A stretch of DNA of 64,000 nucleotides from Copromyces sp. CBS 386.78 (GCA_030685235.1 MU839133.1:1-64000); one strand, 5' to 3'; shown: positions 48,411-61,135, numbered from the stretch's first letter. A program made the numbers and translations. The notes: a model not told the origin generated them from the letters alone.

Positions 48411-50913
48411 TGAATCGAGCTGATAGCCTCGGGAAGGAACCTGTGGTAATACAGATGTCGGGATTTGAGACCTTGGCGATGGCTGGACGTTACTCGGGCC
48501 GTTGATGTTTGTCGAATACTGGCGGCGCAGAGGGGTTGTGTAGTACTAACGCTTTGTCAGCGGGTTTTTGCTGTTGAACTGTTAGTGACCTCGGAAAGAA
48601 ATGTGTACATTCAGATTGAAGTGAACCACTCAGTCGGGCCAGATGCGATGGCTGGACCCTGAACCGAATTGTCCGTCTTCGCAGGGTAGAGCATAAGTAA
48701 AAGGAGTTTCGGGGTCCATGATATCAGCTGAGATTGATAGCTGGGAGTATGCTGTGCCGCAAGGGTTTCGGTCGAGACTTACAACGCCGAATAAATATTT
48801 TAGTGGTGATGGCTATGTCAGACAGCGGCCGGTGGTAAAATTGTTAGCGTCAGTCAGTCCGTATGACTGATAAGCCGTCGCACGCGTCTCTCTCTCTCCG
48901 AGAGGGACTGTTAACTCTTTTCAGCATGTTCCTTCCTTTTCTGTTTTCGGTTGTCAATCTCATCGGGCTTAGTGAGTTCCGACTTTTTTACTCGGGTCGG
49001 GCCCGATACGTGTCACTATGACAGTCCAGGTGTGCTTTGCAGTGAACCCCTGGAAAATTGGTAGTGCAGTACCTCAGTTTCGCCGGCATGGATCTGGACA
49101 CAAAACCAGTGATACTTGTCAATCGACCAGACCGCTGAGTCAAGATAACACAGGACCTATATCACCATGGAGAGGCGCATTGTATATCATCCATCTTTGA
49201 ATTTACTCTCAAGTAACATGACTGTTTGTGTGCCCGGCGTCAAGGACTACCTTATATCCGTGGTCAAGATGCAATGTGCCGGTCTCCAAGTACCCCACCA
49301 ACAGGATCTTCAAACTAAAAAAACCAAGGAAGCACTAACAGAGTTCCGGCCGTCGACTCCATCAATCGTACCCTTCTTTCGTGTTGGGAAAGTCGGGGCG
49401 GGGCCGCCATTTCAGCGATGCACGCACGGATCACCAAAGTGCCGTCGCTACTTAGGTAACATTTGCAAATGCAAAGTTTCACAATTCAACTCGCCAAAAA
49501 TGGAGGTACTTCGCCCGCCCAGTCATCAATCACTTTGCGGCAACAACGGCGGGTCCCAAAACAGTCATTGAGCAGGTAATCGTAAATCCTCAAACATAGA
49601 CCGCTCATCGGAATTGCCGGACCGTTCGTGTTCAAGCTGACTGACTCCCAAATGCCAGACACCGCAACATTGTGGGTAGCCGGTGAATCTATGTACCACG
49701 TCGCCCGCAACTCCACCAGTTCGTAAATAGATTGATTCCATTCCATCAAAAAGCTTCTACAAGCCTTGCCGCTTACTTAAGCGGAACTTTAGATGCGACG
49801 AAACCGGGGTCTGCCAGGACGTCGTCTCCTCCCTCGACCAACCGAGCCAGGACCGGGACCAAGGGGCCGTCTTCTTGCTCCACCAGGCTGCAACGCCACG
49901 GCTGGATCCAGAGATCGGATCTTGGCACTTTCACGTTACAAATCTCTGCATCGTCGTTGCGTTGATCTTGAGAGGCTCCCCGTTTGCGATTGGTGATACC
50001 GCAGTCTTGGGTTGTCCGAGCCCCGAGCCGACTTTGTTGATGTCCACGTAGGGCCAACATCTATCTCCATGCTTTCTGTCCTCAAGTACCTACCGCTGAC
50101 ATATGGATTTCAAAACATCCATCAACAATGCTCCATAGCCTCCCCCCGTAACCCATGGCCGTCCATGTCGGGTCCCAAAACTCGGAGCCAGATCGAACCG
50201 GGGAACCCTTCAGAGTGCATGTCCATGTCTTGTTCTTCACCGGTAAAAAAAAAAAAAAAAAGAGAAAAAAAATGCCTTAGGTAAGCGGCAGACAAAGAAA
50301 GCTGGGGATTGGTGACAGGCTGCCCCCATGGGCACGATTGCTCCATGATTGCCCAGATTTGTCCAGGATCGCCGCTCTCGCCGCCATCATCGAAGCTTGT
50401 TAGCCCGCCCGCCCTTTGTTATCGAACCTTTATCAATCTCCGTCATGGATTCTGTGATCCACCCATACATACACCGTCAAGGATGGACTCGCTGGATCCA
50501 GGCACACCGTGCTGCAGTCCCCCGAGGCCCCCCATCACAGCACTGCCGTCCTCCCGCTTCTGGTGTTCTCGTAAGCGGGTCCAGCAACATTGAAGGAACA
50601 GTCAACAAACGGCCCCTCACCGTTAGTGAGTGCCCACCACGCAAAAGCCGAGCCCTGGCTTCCGCTTATCATCACACTGTAGACCAACTAACCAAGAAAA
50701 GATGTAGAAATACTCCTTGCCCCTTCATCTTTCTCTTCCATCTTCTTTTGGTCTTCTCTTGTTCAGTTCAACCGCACATACATTCATACATACCCTTAAT
50801 ACCTACCCCCAACAGTATCACCACCACTCCCCTTCCTGATATCAACGACAAGGTTCACCACTGTTCGTCAAAAGAGGCCGACCACCGACCTCCCGGTCAC
50901 CAATTCATCCGCC
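48411..50913. promoter_or_regulatory. Divergent intergenic region between Zn2Cys6 factor and ABC transporter
   Basis: About 2.5 kb upstream of both genes, with no supported gene. Pyrimidine-rich stretches at about 50720-50765 and a GCCATGG start context at 50911 suggest the transporter leader lies at the right end. A poly-A tract lies at 50246-50270. No known binding site is asserted. Confidence 0.4.
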
Positions 50914-53900
50914 ATGGGCGCCCAAGGCGACAGCAGCAGTGCTGCCTCTACCAGAGAGGAAAATACTGTCGACAACCGCCAATGGAGTCTCCAGCCCAAG
51001 GTTGAGGCCATGAAGGAGCGTGAACAAAACTCGGGAATCCCTCCCCGTGAACTGGGCGTTACATGGAAGGACCTCACCGTCCAGGTCATTAGCTCCGACG
51101 CCGCCATCCAGGAAAACGTCCTTTCCCAGTTCAACATCCCCAAGAAGATCCAGGAATCAAAGCATCGGCCTCCCCTCAAGACCATTCTCGACAGCAGCCA
51201 TGGTTGCGTCAAGCCCGGTGAGATGTTGTTGGTCTTGGGCCGTCCCGGCTCCGGATGCACCACCCTTCTCAACCTCTTGGCCAACAAGCGCGAAAGCTAT
51301 CGTTCCGTCACCGGCGATGTCCACTACGGTTCGATGGACGCCAAGGAGGCTCACAAGTACCGCGGCCAGATCGTCATGAACAACGAGGAGGAGGTCTTCT
51401 TCCCTACCCTTACCGTGGGCCAGACCATGGACTTCGCGACCCGTCTCAACATCCCCTACAAGATCCCCGATGGCGTTGCCTCCCCTGAAGAGTACCGCAA
51501 GGAGAACATGGACTTCCTTCTCGAGGCCATGGGCATTTCTCATACTACCAACACCAAGGTCGGTAACGAGTACGTTCGCGGTGTCTCTGGTGGTGAACGC
51601 AAGCGTGTTTCCATCATTGAGTGCATGGCCTCTCGCGGTTCCGTCTTTTGCTGGGATAACTCTACCCGTGGTTTGGATGCTAGCACGTAAGTAACCCCCT
51701 ACGGTATCTTCACCACCCATCATCACTAGGTCTAGACTAACAACAACAAACCCCCTAGCGCTCTCGAGTGGGCCAAGTGCCTCCGCGCCATGACCGATGT
51801 CACGGGTCTTTCCACCATCGTCACCCTCTACCAGGCCAGTAACGGTATCTACGATCTCTTCGACAAGGTCCTGGTTCTCGATTACGGCAAGGAGGTTTAC
51901 TATGGTCCCATGAAGGAGGCTCGTCCCTTCATGGAGGCTCTCGGCTTCCAGTGCCAGGAGGGTGCCAATGTTGCCGACTACCTCACCGGTATCACCGTTC
52001 CTACCGAGAGAGTGGTTCGCCCCGGCTTCGAAAAGACATTCCCTCGCAACGCCGATCAACTCCGAGACATCTACCAAAAGTCCGAGCTCTATCCTCGCAT
52101 GGCCGCCGAGTACAGCTATCCCACATCCGAGGAGGCCAGGGAGAGGACCAGGCAGTTCGAGGAGAGTGTCGCTGTGGAGAAGAACAAGCACCTCGGAAAG
52201 AACAGCCCTTTTACCGTCAGCTTCTTCCAGCAGGTCAAGGCCTGTATCGCCCGCCAGTACCAGATCGTCCTTGGTGACAAGCCCACCTTCTTCATCAAGC
52301 AGGGTTCCACCTTGGGCCAGGCCTTGATCGCCGGTTCCCTCTTCTACAACGCGCCTGACAACTCTGCTGGTCTCTTCGTCAAGTCCGGTGCGCTCTTCTA
52401 CTCTCTTCTCCACAACAGTTTGATGTCCATGTCCGAGGTCATCGACTCGTTCAGCGGTCGCCCGGTTCTGCTCAAGCAAAAGGGCATGGGTTTCTTCCAC
52501 CCGGCCGCCTTCTGCCTTGCCCAGGTTGCTGCCGATATCCCCGTCATCATCCTGCAGGTTAGTGTCTGGTCTATCATCTTGTACTTCATGGTTGCCCTGA
52601 ACATGGACGCCGGTGCTTGGTTTACCTACTGGATCCTTCTCATCGCTGCCTCCATGACCATGACGGCCTTCTTCAGAGCCATCGGTGCCTCCTTCAGGAC
52701 CTTCGATGACGCCTCCAAGGTGTCCGGTTTCATGATCTCGGCCCTCATCATGTACAACGGTTTCCAGATTCAGAAGCCCAAGATGCACCCTTGGCTCGGC
52801 TGGATCTACTGGATCAACCCCATGGCCTACGCCTTCGATGCTCTCTTGTCCAACGAGTTCCACGGCACCACCATTCCCTGCGTCGGCGTCAACCTTGTCC
52901 CCAACGGCCCCGGCTACACTGATCTCGAGCATCAGTCTTGCGCTGGTGTTGGTGGTGCCATCCAGGGCGAGAACATGGTCTATGGTGACAACTATCTCAA
53001 GTCTCTTTCCTACAGCCACTCTCACGTCTGGAGAAACTTTGGTATCCTCTGGGCTTGGTGGGCTCTCTTTGTCGGCATCACCATCGTTGCGACTACCAAG
53101 TGGCGTCCCCTGTCCGAGGGCGGTCCTTCCCTGCTCATCCCCCGTGAGAATGCCAAGCACGTGCACGCAAAGGCCATCCAAACCATCGATGAGGAGAAGG
53201 CCGGTGGTAGCAGCAGCGGCGAGGAGACTGTCTACGACAAGGAGGCCAGCGCTGGTGAGGCCAAGGACACTGACAAGGATCTGGTTCGCAACACGTCGGT
53301 TTTCACCTGGAAGAACCTCACCTACACCGTCAAGACCCCCACCGGTGACCGCGTCCTCTTGGATAACGTTCAGGGTTGGGTCAAGCCTGGCATGTTGGGA
53401 GCCTTGATGGGTTCTTCGGGTGCCGGAAAGACCACTCTTCTTGATGTTTTGGCCCAGCGCAAGACCGAAGGTACCATCCAAGGTTCCATCCTTGTCGACG
53501 GTCGTCCTCTCCCTGTTTCCTTCCAACGTTCCGCCGGTTACTGCGAGCAGCTCGATGTTCACGAGCCCTACTCCACCGTCCGTGAGGCCCTGGAGTTCTC
53601 TGCCCTTCTTCGTCAGCCCCGTGAGGTTCCCCGTGAGGAGAAGCTCAAGTACGTCGACACCATCATTGATCTCCTGGAGCTCCACGACCTCGCCGATACC
53701 CTTATCGGTCGCGTCGGTGCCGGTCTCTCTGTCGAACAGCGCAAGCGTGTCACCATCGGTGTCGAGTTGGTCGCCAAGCCCAGCATTCTCATCTTCTTGG
53801 ACGAGCCCACCTCCGGTCTCGATGGCCAGTCCGCCTTCAACACCGTTCGTTTCCTCCGCAAGCTCGCCGATATAGGCCAAGCCGTCCTCGTCACCATCCA

Positions 53901-55197
53901 CCAGCCTTCCCAGCAGCTCTTCGCCCAGTTCGACACCCTCTTGCTTCTCGCCAAGGGCGGCAAGACCGTCTACTTTGGCGAGATCGGCGACAACGCCCAG
54001 ACCATCAAGGACTACTTCGCCAAGTACGGCGCCCCCTGCCCCGATGAGACCAACCCGGCCGAGCACATGATCGACGTCGTCTCCGGCGCTCTCTCCAAGG
54101 ACAAGGACTGGAACCAAGTCTGGCTCTCGTCTCCGGAGCACAAGGCCGTGGAGGAGGAACTCGACCACATCGTCGCCGACGCCGCCTCCAAGCCTCCCGG
54201 CACCCAGGACGACGGGCACGAGTTCGCCACGCCTCTGTGGGAACAGCTCAAGATCGTGACCCACCGCAACAACGTTTCTCTGTATCGCAACACCGGCTAC
54301 CTCAACAACAAGTTCGCCCTGCACGTCGGCTCGGCCTTGTTCAACGGTTTCTCCTTCTGGATGGTCGGCGACCGCGTCTCCGATCTCCAGATGCGCCTCT
54401 TCACCATCTTCAACTTCATCTTCGTCGCCCCCGGCGTCATCGCCCAGCTCCAGCCTCTCTTCATCGAGCGTCGCCAGATCTTCGAAGCCCGCGAGAAGAA
54501 GTCCAAGATGTATTCCTGGATCGCCTTCGTCACAGGCCTGATCGTCTCCGAACTGCCCTACCTCTGCGTCTGCGCCGTCCTCTACTTCGTCTGCTGGTAC
54601 TACACCACGGGGGCGCCGCACGCGTCCTCCCGCGCCGGCGGCACCTTTTTTGTCATGCTCATGTACGAGTTCGTGTACACGGGCATCGGGCAGTTCATCG
54701 CGGCGTACGCGCCCAACGCCATCTTCGCCGCGCTCGCCAACCCCTTCGTCATCGGCATCCTCGTCTCCTTCTGCGGCGTGCTGGTGCCTTACTCGCAGAT
54801 CCAGGTCTTCTGGCGCTACTGGATCTACTACGCCAACCCGTTCAACTACCTCATGGGGTCCATGCTCGTGTTCAACCTCTGGGACAAGAAGATTGAGTGT
54901 GCCGACAAGGAGTTTGCGATCTTCAACCCGCCCAATGGCACCACGTGCGCCGAGTACCTCAAGGATTACATGATGGGGATGGGCCAGGCGACCAACCTCA
55001 TCAACCCCGAGGCGACGGAGGGGTGCAGGGTTTGCCAGTATACCACTGGCAGCGATTATCTGCGGACGATCAATCTGAAGAGTTATAGCTATGGGTGGAG
55101 GGATGCTGGGCTGGTGGTTGTGTTTGCGGTGAGCAGTTATTCCATGGTTTATGCGTTGATGAAGTTGAGGACCAAGACTAGTAAGAAGGCTGAGTAA
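50914..55197 (+). CDS. Full-size PDR (ABCG) multidrug ABC transporter, 1403 aa, 2 exons
   Basis: Exons 50914-51686 and 51759-55197; the 72-bp intron (GTAAGT...CTAG) rejoins GLDAST to ALEWAKC. The order is NBD1-TMD1-NBD2-TMD2. NBD1 has the PDR hallmarks: Walker [10 protein letters not shown] (109-117, Cys in place of Lys), signature [11 protein letters not shown] (224-234) and Walker B with WDN ([11 protein letters not shown]). NBD2 has canonical Walker [10 protein letters not shown] (about 809-817), the unusual signature [11 protein letters not shown] (about 914) and Walker [13 protein letters not shown]. Hydrophobic helices fall at about 430-700 and 1070-1390. Such pumps export azoles and other toxicants at the plasma membrane. 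The start sits in a good GCCATGG context. Codon use is strongly C-ending, as in highly expressed fungal genes. The orthologous subgroup (CDR4-, AtrB- or BMR1-like) is not resolved. Confidence 0.95.
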
Positions 55198-56392
55198 ACT
55201 GTTCTTGGTTTGTTCCAAGATGGTGGATGAGGATTGGAAGGAAAGTTGCGAGCGAGCGAGCGAGCGAGCCTGCGTTGAACGAAGTCATCGGTTAAGATAC
55301 CCACGGCAGTTAATAATGATGTACGGATTGTGGCACTGGGGAGAACGTATATAAAGAGGGCATGTCGGTATGATGGCCATGCGTTGGGTTGGGACAGGGA
55401 TGGATGGATGGGAAAGGAGCATTTGCTTTTTGCTTTTTATGGAGGCATACTTTGCATCTCAGCATCATAGACACATAGAGGTACTTTTTTTTTGCATACC
55501 TCACCTTAGATATTTCTGGTTGTAATAAGCATTGGATACAATTTTCGCTTCATTCTGGTCCGTTTGTTTCTAGGTTCTCTTTTGGGCTCGTCGTGGTTCG
55601 CGGTCTTGCCCATCTTGTCTGACGCCCTCTTCACCGGACCGGTTGGTTTGGATTTGACCAACGGGGCGCTTATGTGTCCGCCAACAGAGTCTCTCCCGTC
55701 CGTTCTTCCTACGGATCAACCGGTGTGCGACCAACAGGCGCTTGGACGATGTCAACACAAAGACCCAAGTATGCCTCTACATGTATGAGGGCGTCTACGG
55801 AGCATATTGCTCAGTAGAAGTCTAGGACCGCCGGGGGATAGTGGCCACCATAGATCCTATATACCTAAAGAAGCCCGGCCTACAAAAAACGGAGAGCGAC
55901 CCTTGTTCCCTCCATCAAGCCACCCATCGGTAAACTCCTTTCGAAAGAAACATAGGTAGCTCCAAGTTTCCCAAGGCTGAAGGTTTCGTACACCACCGAC
56001 TCCAAGGCAAGTGCTACCTACCTTACCTGTAGAGGTACCTTTCTGACAATTCTATCTTGTACTGACCATATATGTAGAGGTGCACCACATCTAGACACAG
56101 CTTCCATCGGATCTTTCGAACTCCAAGCAAGACGATCCAAATTCCAACACAAGGCCTGGCATCCAGTATCCCACCCACGAGTAATGTACGAACATCAAGG
56201 CCCATACAGGCTTTTAGAATGTGAGAATTTAAAGGCGGCTACTATGAAGCGTGCAGGCCCGGTGCCCGTTCAAGTTTAATGGGAATAACCAAAACTCTGC
56301 GCTGAACTCCCAAAGCATTCATGTTCACCACGAGGCAAAAAGAAAGATGGAAAGAAAGGAAAAAAGAAAAAAAGAAACACGAAAAAAGAAAT
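55198..56392. other. Intergenic, 3' flank of ABC gene
   Basis: Holds a (GCGA)n microsatellite at 55248-55268 and several GGTACC-type palindromes (about 56010-56040). No gene seen. Confidence 0.5.
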
Positions 56393-56516
56393 GCGCGGTC
56401 CGGGATTCGAACCCGGGAACTTTCACTGTCAGGGATGGCGGCCCCAACCACGAACACCGTAGGTGATTGAGGTGCCATGTACTGAGCGAACGCGTTGACC
56501 ACTACGCCAACCGCGC
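56393..56516 (-). tRNA. tRNA gene with ~50-nt intron, isotype not assigned
   Basis: The acceptor stem GCGCGGT/ACCGCGC pairs over 7 bp. The D arm and A box (TGGCGTAGTGG) are canonical. The T arm CCGGG-TTCGAAT-CCCGG is perfect and contains the B box, and a 5-nt variable loop (AGTTC) fits. The anticodon stem TTCGC/GTGAA brackets a loop with a long insertion where nuclear tRNA introns lie. With that pairing the loop starts TCAGTA, giving C at position 33 where U is nearly universal, so anticodon assignment is uncertain and a pseudo-tRNA is possible. A T6 terminator follows on the minus strand (TTTCTTTTTTC). Confidence 0.8.
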
Positions 56517-56801
56517 TTTTGTTTGTTTGTTGGAAGGAGGTATGCGGACCTGATACATATACCTCCGGTTTCGTCGAGTCCAGTCAGATACATACCCCTT
56601 GTACTAGGTACCCCTCTTGGTACTGCTGGTACTCCTGGTACTGGTAATTATATTACCTACCTACATTATCGTCCGCGTGCAGAACAACAAGACACTCAAC
56701 ATTTGAGCGTACCTATTAGGTACTTGACTGATTCTGGCTTCCCAAATCATACGGTATCCCAGGGTAGGGATGTCCAGGTCGCTACGAGTACTTGTATCGA
56801 T

Positions 56802-57296
56802 CAGTGATCCACATAAATCAAATCAAATCAAATGTGGGTTCTGATTTGATTTATTTGATAGTTTGGAGGTCAGATTTACTTTGTTTACACAGATATTTGA
56901 TTTGATTTAGTAGATTTGACCCGAAAAATTAATTTTCCGGTACATACTAAACCCCCAGAACAACAGAAATTACCATATTTACTGCCTGTTCTTATATAGA
57001 GCAATGCGCTCGATGGTAGAGTGTAACAGACGATGCCTTCGCTGACCGACAATACGACATTTTTTACATCAATGCTCCTACATTTGTACCCGAGATTCTG
57101 CAGCAAAAGTCACACTACACGCACCGGAGAGGTATGTATGGCAAAAATATTATGTGTTACTGACGAAACAAATCTAATAAATTAAATATAGCATTACATT
57201 TGCGTTGATTTGACTGCTTTTTTACCCGGATTTGATTTGCTAACCAGATGGTAGATTTGATTTGCGTTATTATTCCTTGATTTGTGTGGACCACTG
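56802..57296. mobile_element. hAT-like miniature inverted-repeat element
   Basis: The 18-bp termini are CAGTGATCCACATAAATC and CAGTGGTCCACACAAATC (inverted). The 8-bp duplication GTATCGAT is perfect at 56794-56801 and 57297-57304. Subterminal regions carry repeated ATTTGATTTG/CAAATCAAAT motifs. It is 495 bp, non-coding and not RIP-altered. Terminal CAGTG with an 8-bp duplication is typical of the hAT superfamily. Confidence 0.92.
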
Positions 57297-57304
57297 GTAT
57301 CGAT

Positions 57305-58140
57305 CAAGGGCAAAGTATCCGGACGATTTTGACTTTACCCTGGAGACACTCGAATCTCGCAAAGTGGCTGTTCTAATTTCAGACACCACATCTGGTGCAG
57401 ACTAGTGGAGGTACTTCCAGAATCAGGCCTCCCATAATGTTGTCCTTCCACTCTCTCCCATCGCTTCAGTGTTTTCTCCAGTCCTCTTTCAGCATTGATA
57501 CATGTCATCTTCCAACACATCGTTGCAAGTTTCCTGTTCGTCGCGCTAGGAATACCTCAAGCGCCCTCTGGCACCTCACTGGCCACCACATTCTCTTGTT
57601 GGGCTTTCTCGTAGTTTTATTTCAGCCCTTGTAGGTACCTCTCTCATTGATACCAACGAGGAGGCGGATCACAGCAGCACATGGAAATTTCAAGTTTCCA
57701 ACCAAGTCACCAGCGCGTTCTGACACCGGTCATTGTCCAACCCCGACCGCATACGCAACTAAGTCACCCAGTGATGGAAAGAACAAGGACGGGAGCCAAT
57801 GACAGCTCCAAGACTGCTGAGTACCTCTCTGGCTTGGACAACGCAGAGAAATGAAATTTTGCTGAGTTGCGGCCCGTGCCCACTCCAGCCTTCAGCCTCC
57901 TGACCTCCTCTGCCTCGAAAGAAGAAAGATGGAAGGCACGTCTTGCTACGCGCCACTCGTTAGGGCTAGAAACCCTCCCCTTTCCCTCCCCTCTCGTCAT
58001 TACCTCTATGTCACCTGATCTGGTGAGCAGTTCTAGTTCTTCTGGCTGCCCCTCAAGTCGTCTTTTTTCTTCCCGCCCTCCTCCTCTCGTCTTTTTTCTT
58101 TCCTGCCACTCCTCTCTCACCCATCTTTCCTATCACATCT
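57305..58140. other. Intergenic, no supported gene
   Basis: Pyrimidine-rich stretches (57960-58140) resemble a fungal leader region. It runs into the decayed mosaic downstream. Confidence 0.4.
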
Positions 58141-60300
58141 TCCCGCTTCCAAAACAAAGATGGCGGTGCCTCCTCCGCTGGGTGCTAGCTCCCTACCTCT
58201 ACGAGTAAGTCCTCTTATCTCCCCTTCTCGTATCCTTCCCCTCGTTCCCCTGTCCAGCGGTGAAGACGAGATGGCAACAAACTGACACTGCCCGCCCTCC
58301 CACTAGGCTGGAGAGGAGGCACCGCCGTCCAGTCGCTAGCCTGGCGGCACAGCCCAAGTTCAATCTGATGCCTTTCTCAACGGCGTCACCCTCCGACGGG
58401 CACCGGTCGAGAGGTCGCTGGAGGGCGCCGGCGATCGTCGTTGTCGAGTGCTCGTTTCCAAGGCTCCTATGAGTCTTGTCAAAGTACGTTGACGCCGATG
58501 AGTAAGTACCTCTACACCTCTTATAGTCGTGACCACTAGCAGTTATCGGTACCGCCGCTAATTGTCTTGATGACTCTAGTGACCCTCTCGGCCACTCTGC
58601 TGTTTTGTTCTCGACAAGTTCGGCCCTCGCGCTCACCTCGAGCTCAGATTAACAGCCTTCTTGGACTTGGACTAGCTGGAGAAGATCGCGATTTTCGTCA
58701 ATACCAGGTAAGAAAATGCCCAAACCAGACACTTCCTTCCCTTAATCATCATGACCGGCCAGCATTTTCCAAGCCGGACAACCTCAGTTTCAATGAAACA
58801 TGCGCTGACTTGTTACCTCTAGACACCAAGAAAAGCCCACTACCTGCTCAGATTCCCGTCATCCGGTCTCTACCAGCACACCATACCGAAATCCAACCTC
58901 CATCCTCACCGGCACTGGGATGATCCTCCACTTCCATCCGTTATCTTAGCAACAAACGATGCCACGTGGTGCCCTCTGCTTCCTTTCACGACGCTCACTT
59001 CCCTCTGGGAGCTGGCGGAAGTATCCCACCGGAATAAATCTCGCGCCACCTTCAACATCCAGGGTCCTGGCATCGTCCAAGAGCTGGATCCGGCGACTGA
59101 TCGTGTCGGTACCTCTACTGGTACGGCCACGGCCAAGCCACTCCCCACATCATGCTCGACAGTGAAGAGAAGGACGACACCCCGGAGGAAAATAGGTGCC
59201 CTCCCGGGGTGTCGTCGGTGGAAGGCACTGAAGAAGTATATCTTTGAGCGAGCGAGACAGCATCCCGATCTGGACACCATCAATCCGCTGGCCTGGGCCA
59301 TGGCTTCACATACAATACCAGGGCAGGGATTCGCTGGCCGTCACCGACCCAACTACTAGTCTGGCCCTCACTGGCACTGTTTGGTGGTGTCGCCCCCGAG
59401 CTTCACTACTACACCCCGCGCCATGACGGACAGCTTGGCCTCCAGGTGCCTGTCCAGCAGGCTGCTCAATACATGGTCAGTTCGACTTGCTCTCAATACA
59501 CGAGAGTTGGGCCCTGTCAAATCATGGAGTCCGGGCCCGGTTTACCGACTACAACAGAGGAACCTGGCCACCATTGCCCGCCAACATACAAGCGTCTCGG
59601 TCTTGAGGGTTGCGAGACCCTTGTTCCCGGTATGAAGGCCCTCATCGACCGCTCGTTGACTATGGCGTCAAGGATATTGTCATTGGTCGTGGTCGTGCCA
59701 TGTCTCAGGGTTCGGGACTGTGCCTTCAGCGCTGATGGTGCCTACCTGGTACCAGGGGAGAAAGCCGAAGTCTCTTCCAGAGACCTCCCTTGATTTCTGC
59801 CGTCAACAAACAACCAACTCTCCTCCAACCATTGCTACCCAGTGGGTGTGCTGCCGGTGCACGCCACTCGTCGAACCGGCGACCACTGCGACTGTGTGCT
59901 TCATCAAGAACCTTACTCGCCTGAGGCTGAGGAAGCACTCCATTTACGAACCCAAGCTAGGGCCAGCTCCGTATCCGCTCCATTTACGAGCCCAAGCTTA
60001 TCGAGTTCGACAACGAACCGTCACCTCGGTGTCTTCTGGGTTTCTTGCGAGGCCGGTACCTATATCAGAACCCTCTGCGTCCACCTTGGTCTCCTCCTCG
60101 GAGTCCTCGGTGTCGGCGCCCACATGCAGGAGCTCCGTCGTGTCCGCTCCGGTATCATGTCGCAGCGGTTTCCTCTGTTGCTACCACCTTTCTAGTTACC
60201 CGGCTGGATAGCATTGCTGAGGTAGCTCGTGCTGTTAACGTTGACTCCCCGGCAGACCGTAGGAAGCCACGCGATAACAACACTCCATGAACTGGAACTT
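58141..60300 (+). pseudogene. Mosaic of decayed gene fragments (OGDH E1-like and Cbf5-like pieces)
   Basis: GC-normal sequence with splice-like signals (58204 GTAAGT; 58708 GTAAGA to about 58810 CTCTAG) but no continuous frame. At about 59587-59690, YKRLGLEGCETLVPGMKALIDR continues in a shifted frame as VDYGVKDIVIG, a conserved segment of 2-oxoglutarate dehydrogenase E1. At about 59973-60165, [14 protein letters not shown] continues in another frame as [20 protein letters not shown] and ends [13 protein letters not shown], the core of Cbf5/dyskerin pseudouridine synthase. The Cbf5 piece has a duplicated SIYEPKL block and an inserted extra LGV. These are established proteins of mitochondria and nucleolus, so their adjacency here means displaced, broken copies. 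Other parts of the mosaic are unrecognised. Confidence 0.7.
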
Positions 60301-60772
60301 GGTTTCCTTTGCAGGTTACCGCGGGAAGGTGCTTAGGCCATGGCCAGAGCAGGCTTCTAAGCCGGCGGGTAGATAGGTACACTAGATACATCTAGACATA
60401 AATCCGTTCACCTACCATACCTACATTCACTGTGATCGTCTTGTTTTTGTTGCGCTCCTTTGTTGACATTGATATGTGCTATGTACTCCTGGGCTCAACA
60501 CCTGTTCGTCTGTCTTTGTATTCGTGTCTCATTGTTTGCTCCCTGGAAAGGGAAGGAGTGTGCCTCTATGCTGTGGTTGCTTCTGGTGATGTACGCCGGA
60601 TGAAATGTGTGGCAAACCTCAGATGAAATATACGGAGATACCTCTTTGCCGTATTGGGGCTGTGCAGAAGTATGAAGTCCACAACACTCTTTTGGATCTC
60701 GATGCGTTTGATCTTCACATCTGTGCCTTCATCCCCCGTAGGGTTTGGACTGGAGGTTGTTTTCAGCAATCC
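60301..60772. other. Intergenic, no supported gene
   Basis: Short frames only; nothing recognised. Confidence 0.4.
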
Positions 60773-60775
60773 TTA

Positions 60776-61135
60776 AGTTGCGTTCGGTCGCCCAGTATGC
60801 CAGTAATAGTAAGGAAGTTTATATGGCAGTAAGCAACAGCATAGGTACTGCCGTGATTTTTGCGTTCGGCTGTTTTCCAGTAAAAATCTGCAAGTTGATG
60901 TAGGTCGCTGCACTTCCCCCAACTCCCCTAATGGCCTACATCTGACCAATTAGAAGGCTAGAAATCGTTGGAGATCTTACTGCTTTCTTCGCTTTTATAC
61001 TGCTTCAAACCCCATGTTTATACCAGTATGAAAGCACTGCATTATTGTTGCATTACTGTTGATGGCCTGCAGCGAAATCGCTGTACAGTAATGCAACCTC
61101 TACGATACTGGCATACTGGGCGACCGAACGCAACT
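60776..61135. mobile_element. PIF/Harbinger-like miniature inverted-repeat element
   Basis: Inverted termini of about 30 bp start AGTTGCGTTCGGTCGCCCAG and match almost perfectly. A 3-bp TTA duplication lies at 60773-60775 and 61136-61138. It is 360 bp with internal CAGTAATGCAAC-type inverted repeats and no coding frame. A 3-bp TWA target is the PIF/Harbinger pattern. Confidence 0.85.

Noticed and set aside
49486..49749. 87-codon minus frame starting MMEWNQSIYELVELRATWY
   Set aside because: It reads somewhat protein-like but has no homologous motif, no splice continuation and overlaps other frames.
51157..55218. A 1353-codon open frame antisense to the ABC transporter, running through its intron
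   Set aside because: The sense gene has clear NBD and TMD motifs and strong C-ending codon bias, which suppresses stops in this antisense phase. The antisense product has no recognisable motif and is enriched in Gly, Asp, Glu and Val as expected of a shadow.
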